From Candidatus Peregrinibacteria bacterium (GTDB lineage Bacteria; Patescibacteriota; Gracilibacteria; UBA1369; JACRIC01): a stretch of DNA of 56,820 nt. The position numbers and the translations under genes are program-made. The DNA lies in NCBI GenBank assembly GCA_016188705.1, contig JACPHH010000009.1, positions 1-56,820 on the forward strand. The letters run 5' to 3'. Below the pieces are notes generated by a model that searched no databases, had not been told where the DNA came from, and saw only the letters and a program-made list of their open reading frames with translations. Position 1 is the first letter of the stretch. The number at the start of each line of letters is the position of its first letter. Of this stretch, positions 1 through 6,260 are shown in pieces.

Positions 1-189
1 CCCACTCCAAGTCCTGACACACCCACTCCAAGTCCTGACACACCCACTCCAAGTCCTGACACACCCACTCCAAGTCCTGACACACCCACTCCAAGTCCTG
101 ACACACCCACTCCAAGCCCTGACACAGCTACTCCAAGCCCTGGCACACCCACTCCAAGTCCTGGCACACCAACTCCAAGTCCTGGCACA
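1..189 (+). repeat. 21-bp coding tandem repeat (nine units, continues upstream)
   Basis: Nine consecutive 21-bp units of the form CCCACTCCAAGTCCTGACACA (one base over in length is avoided here by noting the unit as PTPSPDT codons) run from base 1 to 189. The first five are identical. The last four show GAC to GGC changes, which turn Asp into Gly. The array must extend past the left edge. Identical units at the nucleotide level point to recent slippage or unequal crossing-over. Confidence 0.93.
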
Positions 190-477
190 CCTACGACACC
201 AAATCCTACAAAGCCTCAAACGATAGACGAAAAAGCGGCGGGATGTGGAGGCTGTAACACGGTACAAATGACGAAGATTGATGCTGCTCGAATTCATAAT
301 AATACCTTAGTTGGAACTGTTGAAATGGCTGATCATTTTCATGAACCAAAATTACCGAGCGAATTATTGGGAGTAGGTACATTAGGAACGAGCGTTCTTC
401 TGATGATAGGAGCTGTCCGAGGTCAAATGGGAAAAAATTTAAGTAAAAGAATTGGGGGGATGAAAAAATATTTTTAA
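1..477 (+). CDS. C-terminal part of a Pro-rich surface protein (5' end outside window)
   Basis: The reading frame is open from base 1 to a TAA at 475-477, so the start lies upstream of the window. Residues 1-63 are nine exact-length heptapeptides of the type P-T-P-S-P-D-T (later P-T-P-S-P-G-T), an extended stalk or linker. A short domain follows with a C-G-G-C motif (around residue 83), and the protein ends in a hydrophobic stretch (about residues 122-137, LLGVGTLGTSVLLMIGAV) and a basic tail. That order, with a rigid stalk, a membrane segment and positive residues, fits a surface protein anchored at its C-terminus. LPSEL just before the hydrophobic stretch faintly resembles a sortase site, but this is speculative. 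No family is recognised. The start and the N-terminal domain cannot be judged. Confidence 0.7.
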   Translation, partial: PTPSPDTPTPSPDTPTPSPDTPTPSPDTPTPSPDTPTPSPDTATPSPGTPTPSPGTPTPSPGTPTTPNPTKPQTIDEKAAGCGGCNTVQMTKIDAARIHNNTLVGTVEMADHFHEPKLPSELLGVGTLGTSVLLMIGAVRGQMGKNLSKRIGGMKKYF

Positions 478-535
478 GGGTTTTTCGTTGATTTTTTGTT
501 GCAATTTTTTGCGTCGGTATTAGACTTTGGCCGTG

Positions 536-778
536 ATGGTTTTTCTTAATGGACAATTTGTTTCAGAAAGTGATGCGAAAATTTCGGTTTTTGATCATGG
601 CTTTCTGTATGGAGATGGGGTGTATGAGACGTTTAGGACTTACTACGGTTGTATCTGGCAAGCAGAAGCGCATGTGAATCGGCTGTTTCAGAGCGCGCGG
701 TTTATCGGTTTGAAATTGCCTTGGACTCAAAAAGAATTATTTTTTATAATCAATCTACTGGTTAGTGTTTTTTTATGA
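536..778 (+). pseudogene. Truncated class IV aminotransferase (N-terminal about 75 residues only)
   Basis: The N-terminus matches the class IV PLP-dependent aminotransferase family (branched-chain aminotransferase / aminodeoxychorismate lyase): VFLNGQFV, then SVFDHGFLYGDGVYETFR, which is the family's first signature. Family members are about 280-300 residues. This frame ends after about 80 residues, and the PLP-lysine and the rest of the fold are missing. The stop overlaps the next start (ATGA, 775-778), so the remnant now abuts the O-antigen ligase gene. No continuation of the family is visible in the other forward frames. Possible starts are GTG 533 or ATG 536; a TTG at 527 is also in frame. 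A weak promoter-like pair TTGTTG-16 bp-TATTAG (496-523) would give an almost leaderless transcript. It is probably a deletion remnant. Confidence 0.7.
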
Positions 779-2823
779 AAATTTTTTCTTTTCAACCTTT
801 TCTTCGACCTTCTTTTCAATCTTTTTTTCAACGGAGCGATATTTTTTCATTTTTTTCGCAGATTGTTTTTTTTCTTCTTGTTTTTTTTGTCGGTTTTACT
901 CTCGCGGACAGGGGAGGCATACATTTGGTTTCTTATTTTCTTGTGGGATTTGGTCTTTTTCCTTTTTTGATTTTTTGGATTTTTTTTCGATCACGCGTTT
1001 TTATACGATGCCATATTTTTCTTCTCATTTTTGTCCTTAGCATGTGGCTGTCGTATTTTTTGTCGCCCATTCACGGCGAAGGATTTCGCGAGCTTGTTAT
1101 TTTTACGAGCGGAGCTTTGTTTTGTATTTTTATTTCGCAACTTTCTTTTTCCAAAAAATGGATGTATTCCTTTTTCCACGCGATTGTTTTTTTGGGATGG
1201 ATTGAGATTTTGTATGCTTTTTATATCTATCTTTTTGGTCCATTTAATAGGCTTTCGGGCACTTTTCGCGAATTTCAATACGCGTACTCTTTTTTTCCGA
1301 ATGCTCTCGCGAACTTTTTACTCATTCTCATTCCCGTCGTATTGTTTCTTTTTTGGCAATCCGCGAGTAAACTTAGAGAATTTTTTTTCGCGGTTACCGC
1401 TGCTTTTTATTTTGCCGCTCTTTTTTTGACGTATTCGCGCTCCGCCTTGCTTGTTCTCGCGATTGTTTTCTCCATTTTTTTTCTTTTTATGGGTTTTTCT
1501 GGCGCTTTTCGCATAAGAAAATTTCGGATGAAGTTTTTCAAAATTTTTATTATGGTTTTGTTAGGCGTTTTTGTTACGGTTCAAGTTAATAATTTTCGCG
1601 AACGATCTTTTGACGTGAATTTTTTTCGGGACAAAGCTCTTCTCAGCGCTTCTGAAAAAACCGCGTCCGTTGACGAGAGGTTTGAGTTTTGGAATGGAAG
1701 CTTGAAACTTATTTTGGAAAAGCCTTTTTTTGGACATGGCCCTTATAGTTTTCTTTTTGTCTATCCTCGGTTTCAGCAGACGCTTCTCGCGATTTCAGAT
1801 CATCCTCATAATCTTTTTTTGAAAATCGCCGTGGAAAATGGACTCATAACATTGTCTTTCTTTTTTATATTTCTTTTTTTTGTTTTTTGGAAAATGGCAC
1901 GATCTTTTTCTACGCTTTCATCTGAAACTAAGCCGTTTGTATTTGTTCTTTTTTTTAGCCTTCTTTCGGGACTTTTGCATAATTTTTTGGACTATAATTT
2001 TAATTTCGTGTCGATTTTTTTTCTTTGGTGGATATTTTTGGGTTTTTTGATTCATTTTTTGCCTGCTCGAACAAAAATTTCTTCCAAGATGAGCCGAAAT
2101 TTTATGGCAACCATTATCGCGATCGTTTTTGTTTTTTTTATTTTTCTTTTGCACGAAATGTATTATGGATATTTTTTCCAACAGGGACGTCTTGCTTATG
2201 CTAAAAAACACTTTACCGCGAGCGTCATCTTGTATGAGGCCGCTAAACCTCTTTGGCTTGAGCGCAGCCTTCCGTTTGACACCGCCGCGGCTTACGAAAA
2301 ACGTTTTTATTTTACAAAAAATACCGATGATCTTGTCAAGGCTCAGTCTTTTCTTCAGTCAGCGATGACTGAAAATCCTTCGCACGCATTGTATTATTTT
2401 AAATTTGCGGAATTTGGCCTTGCTCATGATTTTATTTCCGCTGATGACGCGGAAAAATATTTTCGGCGCGCGTTGGAACTCGATCCTTTGAATAATTTTG
2501 CTTATTATTTTCATTTTTTACGATTTCTTGCTGAGAATAATATAGAGCTTTTTTATCAATGGATTCCGCGAACAGAATCGCTTCTTGAAGCGTATCGCGA
2601 AAAAATTCGGAACAACGAGCATTTGACGGTTCTTACCGATAATCCCCGTTATGCTTATCAAATTTATTTATTGTTTGCAAAATATGCCAGCACGGAAGCG
2701 CGGCGTGATCTCTATTTGCAGCGAGCGAATGATATTGTTCGATCTTGGCAGAATAAAACAATGGAAATGTCTCTCATGTATGAAGTGAAAAGGACATGGT
2801 ATCCTGAAAAAGGCCTTCTATGA
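775..2823 (+). CDS. O-antigen ligase / polymerase (Wzy/WaaL superfamily) with C-terminal TPR region
   Basis: This 682-residue polytopic membrane protein has roughly ten hydrophobic segments in residues 20-455. The O-antigen ligase signature lies around residues 318-352: GHGPYSFLFVYPRF followed by the large periplasmic-loop motif SDHPHNLFLK and then ENG. Members of this superfamily (WaaL, PglL, Wzy) polymerise or transfer lipid-linked glycans onto an acceptor at the outer face of the membrane. After the last membrane segment (about residue 460) come helical TPR-like repeats (ALYYFKFAEFGLAH, then AEKYFRRALELDPLNN), probably extracytoplasmic. It overlaps the truncated aminotransferase by ATGA and rdgB by 4 bp, so these genes are translationally coupled. 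A paralogue of the same architecture is encoded at 30640-32904. Substrate and acceptor are unknown. Confidence 0.85.
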   Translation: MKIFSFQPFLRPSFQSFFQRSDIFSFFSQIVFFLLVFFVGFTLADRGGIHLVSYFLVGFGLFPFLIFWIFFRSRVFIRCHIFLLIFVLSMWLSYFLSPIHGEGFRELVIFTSGALFCIFISQLSFSKKWMYSFFHAIVFLGWIEILYAFYIYLFGPFNRLSGTFREFQYAYSFFPNALANFLLILIPVVLFLFWQSASKLREFFFAVTAAFYFAALFLTYSRSALLVLAIVFSIFFLFMGFSGAFRIRKFRMKFFKIFIMVLLGVFVTVQVNNFRERSFDVNFFRDKALLSASEKTASVDERFEFWNGSLKLILEKPFFGHGPYSFLFVYPRFQQTLLAISDHPHNLFLKIAVENGLITLSFFFIFLFFVFWKMARSFSTLSSETKPFVFVLFFSLLSGLLHNFLDYNFNFVSIFFLWWIFLGFLIHFLPARTKISSKMSRNFMATIIAIVFVFFIFLLHEMYYGYFFQQGRLAYAKKHFTASVILYEAAKPLWLERSLPFDTAAAYEKRFYFTKNTDDLVKAQSFLQSAMTENPSHALYYFKFAEFGLAHDFISADDAEKYFRRALELDPLNNFAYYFHFLRFLAENNIELFYQWIPRTESLLEAYREKIRNNEHLTVLTDNPRYAYQIYLLFAKYASTEARRDLYLQRANDIVRSWQNKTMEMSLMYEVKRTWYPEKGLL

Positions 2824-3428
2824 AACCACTTCTTGTTTCCACGAAAAATCCTGGCAAATTTTTGGAAATAACCACGGCTCTTCGCGGGATGCCGTTTGAG
2901 TTTCTTTTTTTAAAACATTTTGAATCCGAACATCCGCATGACCGAGGCGTTTTTGAAGAACATTTTTCAACGTATGAAGAAACGGCTTTCCAAAAGGCTT
3001 TTTTTTATGCCGAGGCCTATAACATGCTTACGCTGGCAGATGATTCGGGCATTGAAGTCGATGCCTTGAAAGGCGAAATGGGCGTTCAGACTCGAAGGTG
3101 GGGGAAGGGAGAATACGCAAGCGACGAGGAGTGGATTCAGCATTTTTTAAAAACCATGAGCGCTTTTCCGCATCAACGTTCCGCGCGTTTTGTGTGCGCG
3201 ACCGCGGTGGCTAACGGAAAGGATATCCGCGTTTTTATCGGTGAAGTTTACGGCGTTATTACTCATGATTTGGAAGCGCCGATTATTCCAGGACTTCCAT
3301 TGAGTTCTTGTTTTCGCCCTGAAGGATTTTTGAAAGTTTACGCGGCTCTTGCTCCAGAGGAAAAGGCTCAAATAAGCCATCGCGGTAAGGCTCTTTTTCA
3401 GACAAAGAAGTTTTTGGAAACATTGTAG
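2820..3428 (+). CDS. rdgB: RdgB/HAM1-type non-canonical purine NTP pyrophosphatase
   Basis: This 202-residue protein is the normal length for the Ham1/RdgB family, which hydrolyses dITP, ITP and XTP to the monophosphate and keeps deaminated purines out of DNA and RNA in the cytoplasm. The N-terminal phosphate-binding motif is LVSTKNPGKFLEI (consensus T-x-N-x-x-K). The catalytic region is TLADDSGIEVDALKGEMGVQ, which matches the family ADDSGLEVDAL signature. A C-terminal SHRGKAL block matches the usual S-HR-x-KA-L motif. The ATG at 2820 overlaps the stop of the upstream ligase gene (ATGA), indicating translational coupling, although the two functions are unrelated. FRPEGFLK occupies the place of the usual substrate-specificity loop (G-YDP-F) and looks divergent, so nucleotide preference may differ. 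Confidence 0.9.
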   Translation: MKPLLVSTKNPGKFLEITTALRGMPFEFLFLKHFESEHPHDRGVFEEHFSTYEETAFQKAFFYAEAYNMLTLADDSGIEVDALKGEMGVQTRRWGKGEYASDEEWIQHFLKTMSAFPHQRSARFVCATAVANGKDIRVFIGEVYGVITHDLEAPIIPGLPLSSCFRPEGFLKVYAALAPEEKAQISHRGKALFQTKKFLETL

Positions 3429-3442
3429 AGGACTTTTATTTT

Positions 3443-4474
3443 TTAAATAAGGTATTTTTTCGAGCTTGCATCGAATGATTCTTGTTCAAAAAAGGAATCA
3501 AGAATGGCGAGCGCCGCGTTTCTTTTTTGTCCGCGAGCAAAATGATTGAGTGCCCACATGCACGGAGCATTTATTTCAATAATGGAAGCGTTTTCCTTAT
3601 TGAAAGGCGCTCTGAGGTCTTTTACAATACAATCAATGGCAAATGTTTTTACAGAGAAAAGTTCTGAGATTGTTGGTATCAGTGTTCGAAATGATGAATG
3701 AAGAATATCCGTGACGTCCACAGGCTCTCCTCCGAGTCCGATATTGGAAGCTTTTTTTAATCGCACCTTTTCTCCTTCATGAGGTATTGAGTTCAGCGTG
3801 TAATTTTTTTTTCTGAGAAGTTTTTTGGTTTCAGCGTCGACTATAATTTGATTTTTTGTATGAAGTTTTGCTTTTTCTTTATTTTTTTCCAAAATGAGTT
3901 CTTTGATGGAGTTTTTACCATTTCCATAAACATGAGCAGGAAGTCTTCTGCACGCGGCGAAATATTGTCCTCCTATAGCCTGAATTCTTAGGTCTTTTCC
4001 TTTTTTGTGCCGCTGAATAATGCCATTTTTATAGTTTTTTAAAATCATTTTCGCGTATTTTTTTACATCTTCGATATTTTTTATTCCCGTAAACACTTTC
4101 TCTCCCAAACCGCCATTTTCCGGTTTCATGACGATTCCTTTTTCATGAAACCGTTTTTTCCAAATATATACGGCATTTTCGGGGTTTTTGAATAGTCTGG
4201 TTCGAGGCGTTAATATGTTAGCTTTTTTTAGTATTTTATATGTTAGCCATTTATGTTTTGTGAATATGGAAGCGGCGCAAGAAAGATCCGGATACATGTT
4301 GCTCCCTATAATGAGCATACTTTTTCCACTCAATGGATTTGTAATTCGGAATTTATGTTGTTCTATAATTCCATGCAGGTGTTCTATCTTAAAAATTTTT
4401 TTTCCCGCTTCTTTAAAAAGATACTCCAGGTGCAGAGGAAGCTGATGGTTTTTTATTGATTTTTTTATCATCAT
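3443..4474 (-). CDS. Stand-alone ATP-grasp ligase resembling the cyanophycin synthetase ATP-grasp domain
   Basis: This 343-residue ATP-grasp protein has a nucleotide-binding lysine and Gly-rich loop in VMKPENGGLGEKVF (about residues 112-125). RRLPAHVYGNGKNSIKEL (about 173-190) closely follows the A-R-x-P-A-x-V-x-G-D-G-x-x-T-I-x-E-L signature of CphA. The N-x-G-L-G-G-x-x-x-D-V-T and E-I-N-A-P elements supply metal-binding residues. Cyanophycin synthetase fuses this domain to a Mur-ligase-like domain; here there is only the ATP-grasp half, so full CphA activity is not expected. The family forms amide bonds between a carboxylate (often Glu/Asp) and an amine through an acyl phosphate. It stands alone on the minus strand, convergent with rdgB (14 bp apart). 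The substrate could be a glutamate-tailed peptide or amino acid. Confidence 0.75.
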   Translation of the reverse strand: MMIKKSIKNHQLPLHLEYLFKEAGKKIFKIEHLHGIIEQHKFRITNPLSGKSMLIIGSNMYPDLSCAASIFTKHKWLTYKILKKANILTPRTRLFKNPENAVYIWKKRFHEKGIVMKPENGGLGEKVFTGIKNIEDVKKYAKMILKNYKNGIIQRHKKGKDLRIQAIGGQYFAACRRLPAHVYGNGKNSIKELILEKNKEKAKLHTKNQIIVDAETKKLLRKKNYTLNSIPHEGEKVRLKKASNIGLGGEPVDVTDILHSSFRTLIPTISELFSVKTFAIDCIVKDLRAPFNKENASIIEINAPCMWALNHFARGQKRNAALAILDSFFEQESFDASSKKYLI

Positions 4475-4572
4475 GTGAAAAAACTTTCGGTATCGATGAG
4501 TTTATAGCATTTTTTTATTAATATGGCAAAGGCCATTGGAGTAACAGCAGCGGGCAGGTACAATGTTTTTCC

Positions 4573-4600
4573 TTGCTTTTTTTGTAGTCTATGCTATATT
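4573..4600 (+). promoter_or_regulatory. Candidate promoter of the RRM gene
   Basis: TTGCTT (4573-4578), a 16-bp spacer and TATATT (4595-4600) lie in the 229-bp region between the divergent ATP-grasp and RRM genes. Used as drawn, this would leave about 95 nt of 5' untranslated RNA before ATG 4704. Sequence match only. Confidence 0.35.
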
Positions 4601-4703
4601 GGTTTCGTCTTGTTCCAAAGTGTCGCTACGTATTCAATAATTATCCTCTGTAATAGAATGCTTGCACATCAGGACGGGCAAGCCGTATTTTTTAATTTTC
4701 TGT

Positions 4704-5048
4704 ATGGCAAAAAAGCTCTATGTTGGTAGTCTTCCGTACTCGACTACCGAGGCGGACCTTCGCGCTCTTTTTGAAGCGTGTGGCGCCGTTGTTTCCGCTA
4801 CTGTTATTATTGACAGGATGTCTGGAAGAAGTAAGGGGTTCGGATTTGTAGAAATGTCGTCCGATGAAGAAGCAGATGCTGCTATTCAAAAGCTTCATGG
4901 TTCTGAAATGGGAGGCCGAAAACTCGTTGTTAACGAAGCTCGTCCCCTTGGAGAACGAAAGCCAGGAGGCGGCGGTGGCATGAGGGGTGGTTTCCGAAAA
5001 TCTCGCGATAGTTTTGATCGCGGTGGATATCAGGACAATCAATATTAA
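4704..5048 (+). CDS. RRM-domain RNA-binding protein with Gly-rich tail
   Basis: This 114-residue single-RRM protein is like the glycine-rich RNA-binding proteins of cyanobacteria and many CPR bacteria. RNP2 is LYVGSL (residues 4-9) and RNP1 is KGFGFVEM (about 45-52), with the aromatic residues that stack on RNA. The RRM ends near residue 83. The tail is rich in Gly, Arg and Asp (GGGGGMRGGFRK). An in-frame ATG at 4662 would add 14 residues not found in the family; ATG 4704 (MAKKLYVGSL) fits the fold and was chosen. It is probably a cytoplasmic RNA chaperone, and its cold or stress role is an inference from the family. A strong terminator follows at once. Confidence 0.9.
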   Translation: MAKKLYVGSLPYSTTEADLRALFEACGAVVSATVIIDRMSGRSKGFGFVEMSSDEEADAAIQKLHGSEMGGRKLVVNEARPLGERKPGGGGGMRGGFRKSRDSFDRGGYQDNQY

Positions 5049-5117
5049 CCTGAAAATTCAGGTTTCTCCTATATAAAAAAGGAAGATGGACACTTAAGTG
5101 TTTTCTTCCTTTTTTTT
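5047..5117. terminator. Bidirectional terminator between convergent genes
   Basis: There are two hairpins: AACCTGAA/TTCAGGTT (5047-5064), and a long stem pairing AAAAAAGGAAGA (5075-5086) with TCTTCCTTTTTT (5104-5115), with the palindrome CACTTAAGTG at its tip. A-runs and T-runs flank the stem, so it can serve both the RRM gene (plus) and the DUF5654 gene (minus), whose stop codon lies inside the hairpin. Confidence 0.85.
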
Positions 5118-5384
5118 GAGTAAATGGGTAAGATATACCGATACGAATACGACGATTAAAGTTATAATAATCGCATAGACGCATTTTGCCAGGATGGTAT
5201 TGGCATTCATTGGGAAAAAGTATTCTATGAGTCCTTTTATTGCTTCGTTCCAAGCAAGCCCCGCCACGAGACCGAGCGCCGCAATAATATAGCTCAAGGT
5301 TTTTTCGCGAACTTCGCGTTCGAATTCTTTTTTCCCTTGTTTTATCGTATTGACGGTTTTTTTGATTTTTTCTATTCGGTTCAT
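5094..5384 (-). CDS. DUF5654-type small membrane protein
   Basis: This 96-residue protein has a charged N-terminal helix (EKIKKTVNTIKQGKKEFERE), a first membrane segment containing ALGLVAGLAWNEAIKGLIEY, a short loop, a second membrane segment (CVYAIIITLIVVFVSVYL) and a K/E-rich cytoplasmic tail. The Gly-Leu-Val-Ala-x-Leu-Ala-Trp-Asn-(E/D)-Ala pattern in the first segment is typical of the DUF5654 family seen in archaea and CPR bacteria. The function is unknown. Membrane topology is probably both ends in the cytoplasm. It is convergent with the RRM gene and shares its terminator. It is divergent from the sigma factor gene, 249 bp away. Confidence 0.7.
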   Translation of the reverse strand: MNRIEKIKKTVNTIKQGKKEFEREVREKTLSYIIAALGLVAGLAWNEAIKGLIEYFFPMNANTILAKCVYAIIITLIVVFVSVYLTHLLKKKEENT

Positions 5385-5430
5385 ATTTCGAAATGTATTA
5401 TGATCTTTTTTTCAGCGCTGATCAAATATA

Positions 5431-5605
5431 CAGGAAGTATTTGTTCGCTGCGTTGTTTTTTATTCAGATAAAAAAATGGTAAGTAAATACTTCAGGAAGT
5501 ATTTGCCCAGCGTCGTTGCTTTTTTTATTCAAATAGATTTTTAGCGCGTCATCAAATGCGCAACTTTTTTGCAACGTTGTGTTATTGCAAGTGCATGATA
5601 CAGTG
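5431..5605 (+). promoter_or_regulatory. Repeated motifs upstream of the ECF sigma factor gene
   Basis: Two imperfect direct repeats of about 40 bp occur at 5431-5470 and 5492-5533, each starting CAGGAAGTATTTG and ending in a GTTG(C)TTTTTTATTCA run. The second copy begins inside a perfect hairpin AAATACTT-CAGG-AAGTATTT (5485-5504). Further down, GCAAC boxes occur around 5560-5575 (CGCAAC, T-run, GCAACGTTG) shortly before the start at 5634. ECF factors commonly read a -35 box with an AAC core and autoregulate, so these are candidate operator or autoregulated promoter elements. The assignment is an inference. Confidence 0.4.
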
Positions 5606-5633
5606 AGAAGAGGGATTCATATTTTTTATACTT

Positions 5634-6260
5634 ATGTCCGAAAACAGCGATATTTCCTTCTCACGGCAAAGACATATTTTGGCTCAATTTCAATCAGGAA
5701 ATACTGAAATATTTTCAGAACTCTATAATTTTTATTACGAACCAATTTTAAAGTATATGGCACGACGCGTTGGCAACGTACATATCGCTTATGATCTCAC
5801 TTCTGAAGTATTTTTGAAGGCTTTTGACGCCCTGAAAACTTTTCGTTGGCAGGAAGTTTCTTTGAAATCCTGGTTGTATCGCATCGCGAATAATAAACTT
5901 AAAAATTATTATCGAGATCAAAGAGTTATAATACATCCATTTGAAAACGTTCCGGAAGAATTTCATGGAATCGCTCATGACGCGTTGGATGAATTAAGAG
6001 AGGCGGAAGAGGTGTTTGAGCGCTGCGAACAATCACAAAAAGTGAATGAGTATGTCGCCAAACTTAAGCCTCAGTATCAGCAAGCAGTGTCTCTCAGATA
6101 TTCCGCTGGACTTTCATATAAAGAAATTGCCGAAGCGATGCAAATTACTGATAGCGCGGTAAAATCCCTTCTTCATCGCGCTCATAAAAAACTTCGCGTC
6201 ATGGGTCTCTCCGCAACTTTGATCATTTTTATTTTATTTTTTCTTTCTTATTTTTTATGA
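5634..6260 (+). CDS. ECF-type sigma-70 family factor with a C-terminal membrane segment
   Basis: This 208-residue protein contains sigma region 2 (about residues 14-95: YEPILKYMARRVGN, DLTSEVFLKAF, SLKSWLYRIANNKLKNYYRDQ) and sigma region 4 with its helix-turn-helix (about 135-188: YKEIAEAMQITDSAVKSLLHRAHKKLR). It lacks regions 1 and 3, as ECF factors do. Unusually, residues 192-208 are a strongly hydrophobic membrane-spanning segment (ATLIIFILFFLSYFL), so the factor is predicted to sit on the membrane. Its TGA overlaps the start of the alpha-2-macroglobulin gene (ATGA, 6257-6260), so the two are co-translated. No separate anti-sigma gene is adjacent. Either the membrane anchor or the cytoplasmic head of the next protein could hold it inactive (inference). 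Repeated motifs precede the gene. Confidence 0.88.
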   Translation: MSENSDISFSRQRHILAQFQSGNTEIFSELYNFYYEPILKYMARRVGNVHIAYDLTSEVFLKAFDALKTFRWQEVSLKSWLYRIANNKLKNYYRDQRVIIHPFENVPEEFHGIAHDALDELREAEEVFERCEQSQKVNEYVAKLKPQYQQAVSLRYSAGLSYKEIAEAMQITDSAVKSLLHRAHKKLRVMGLSATLIIFILFFLSYFL

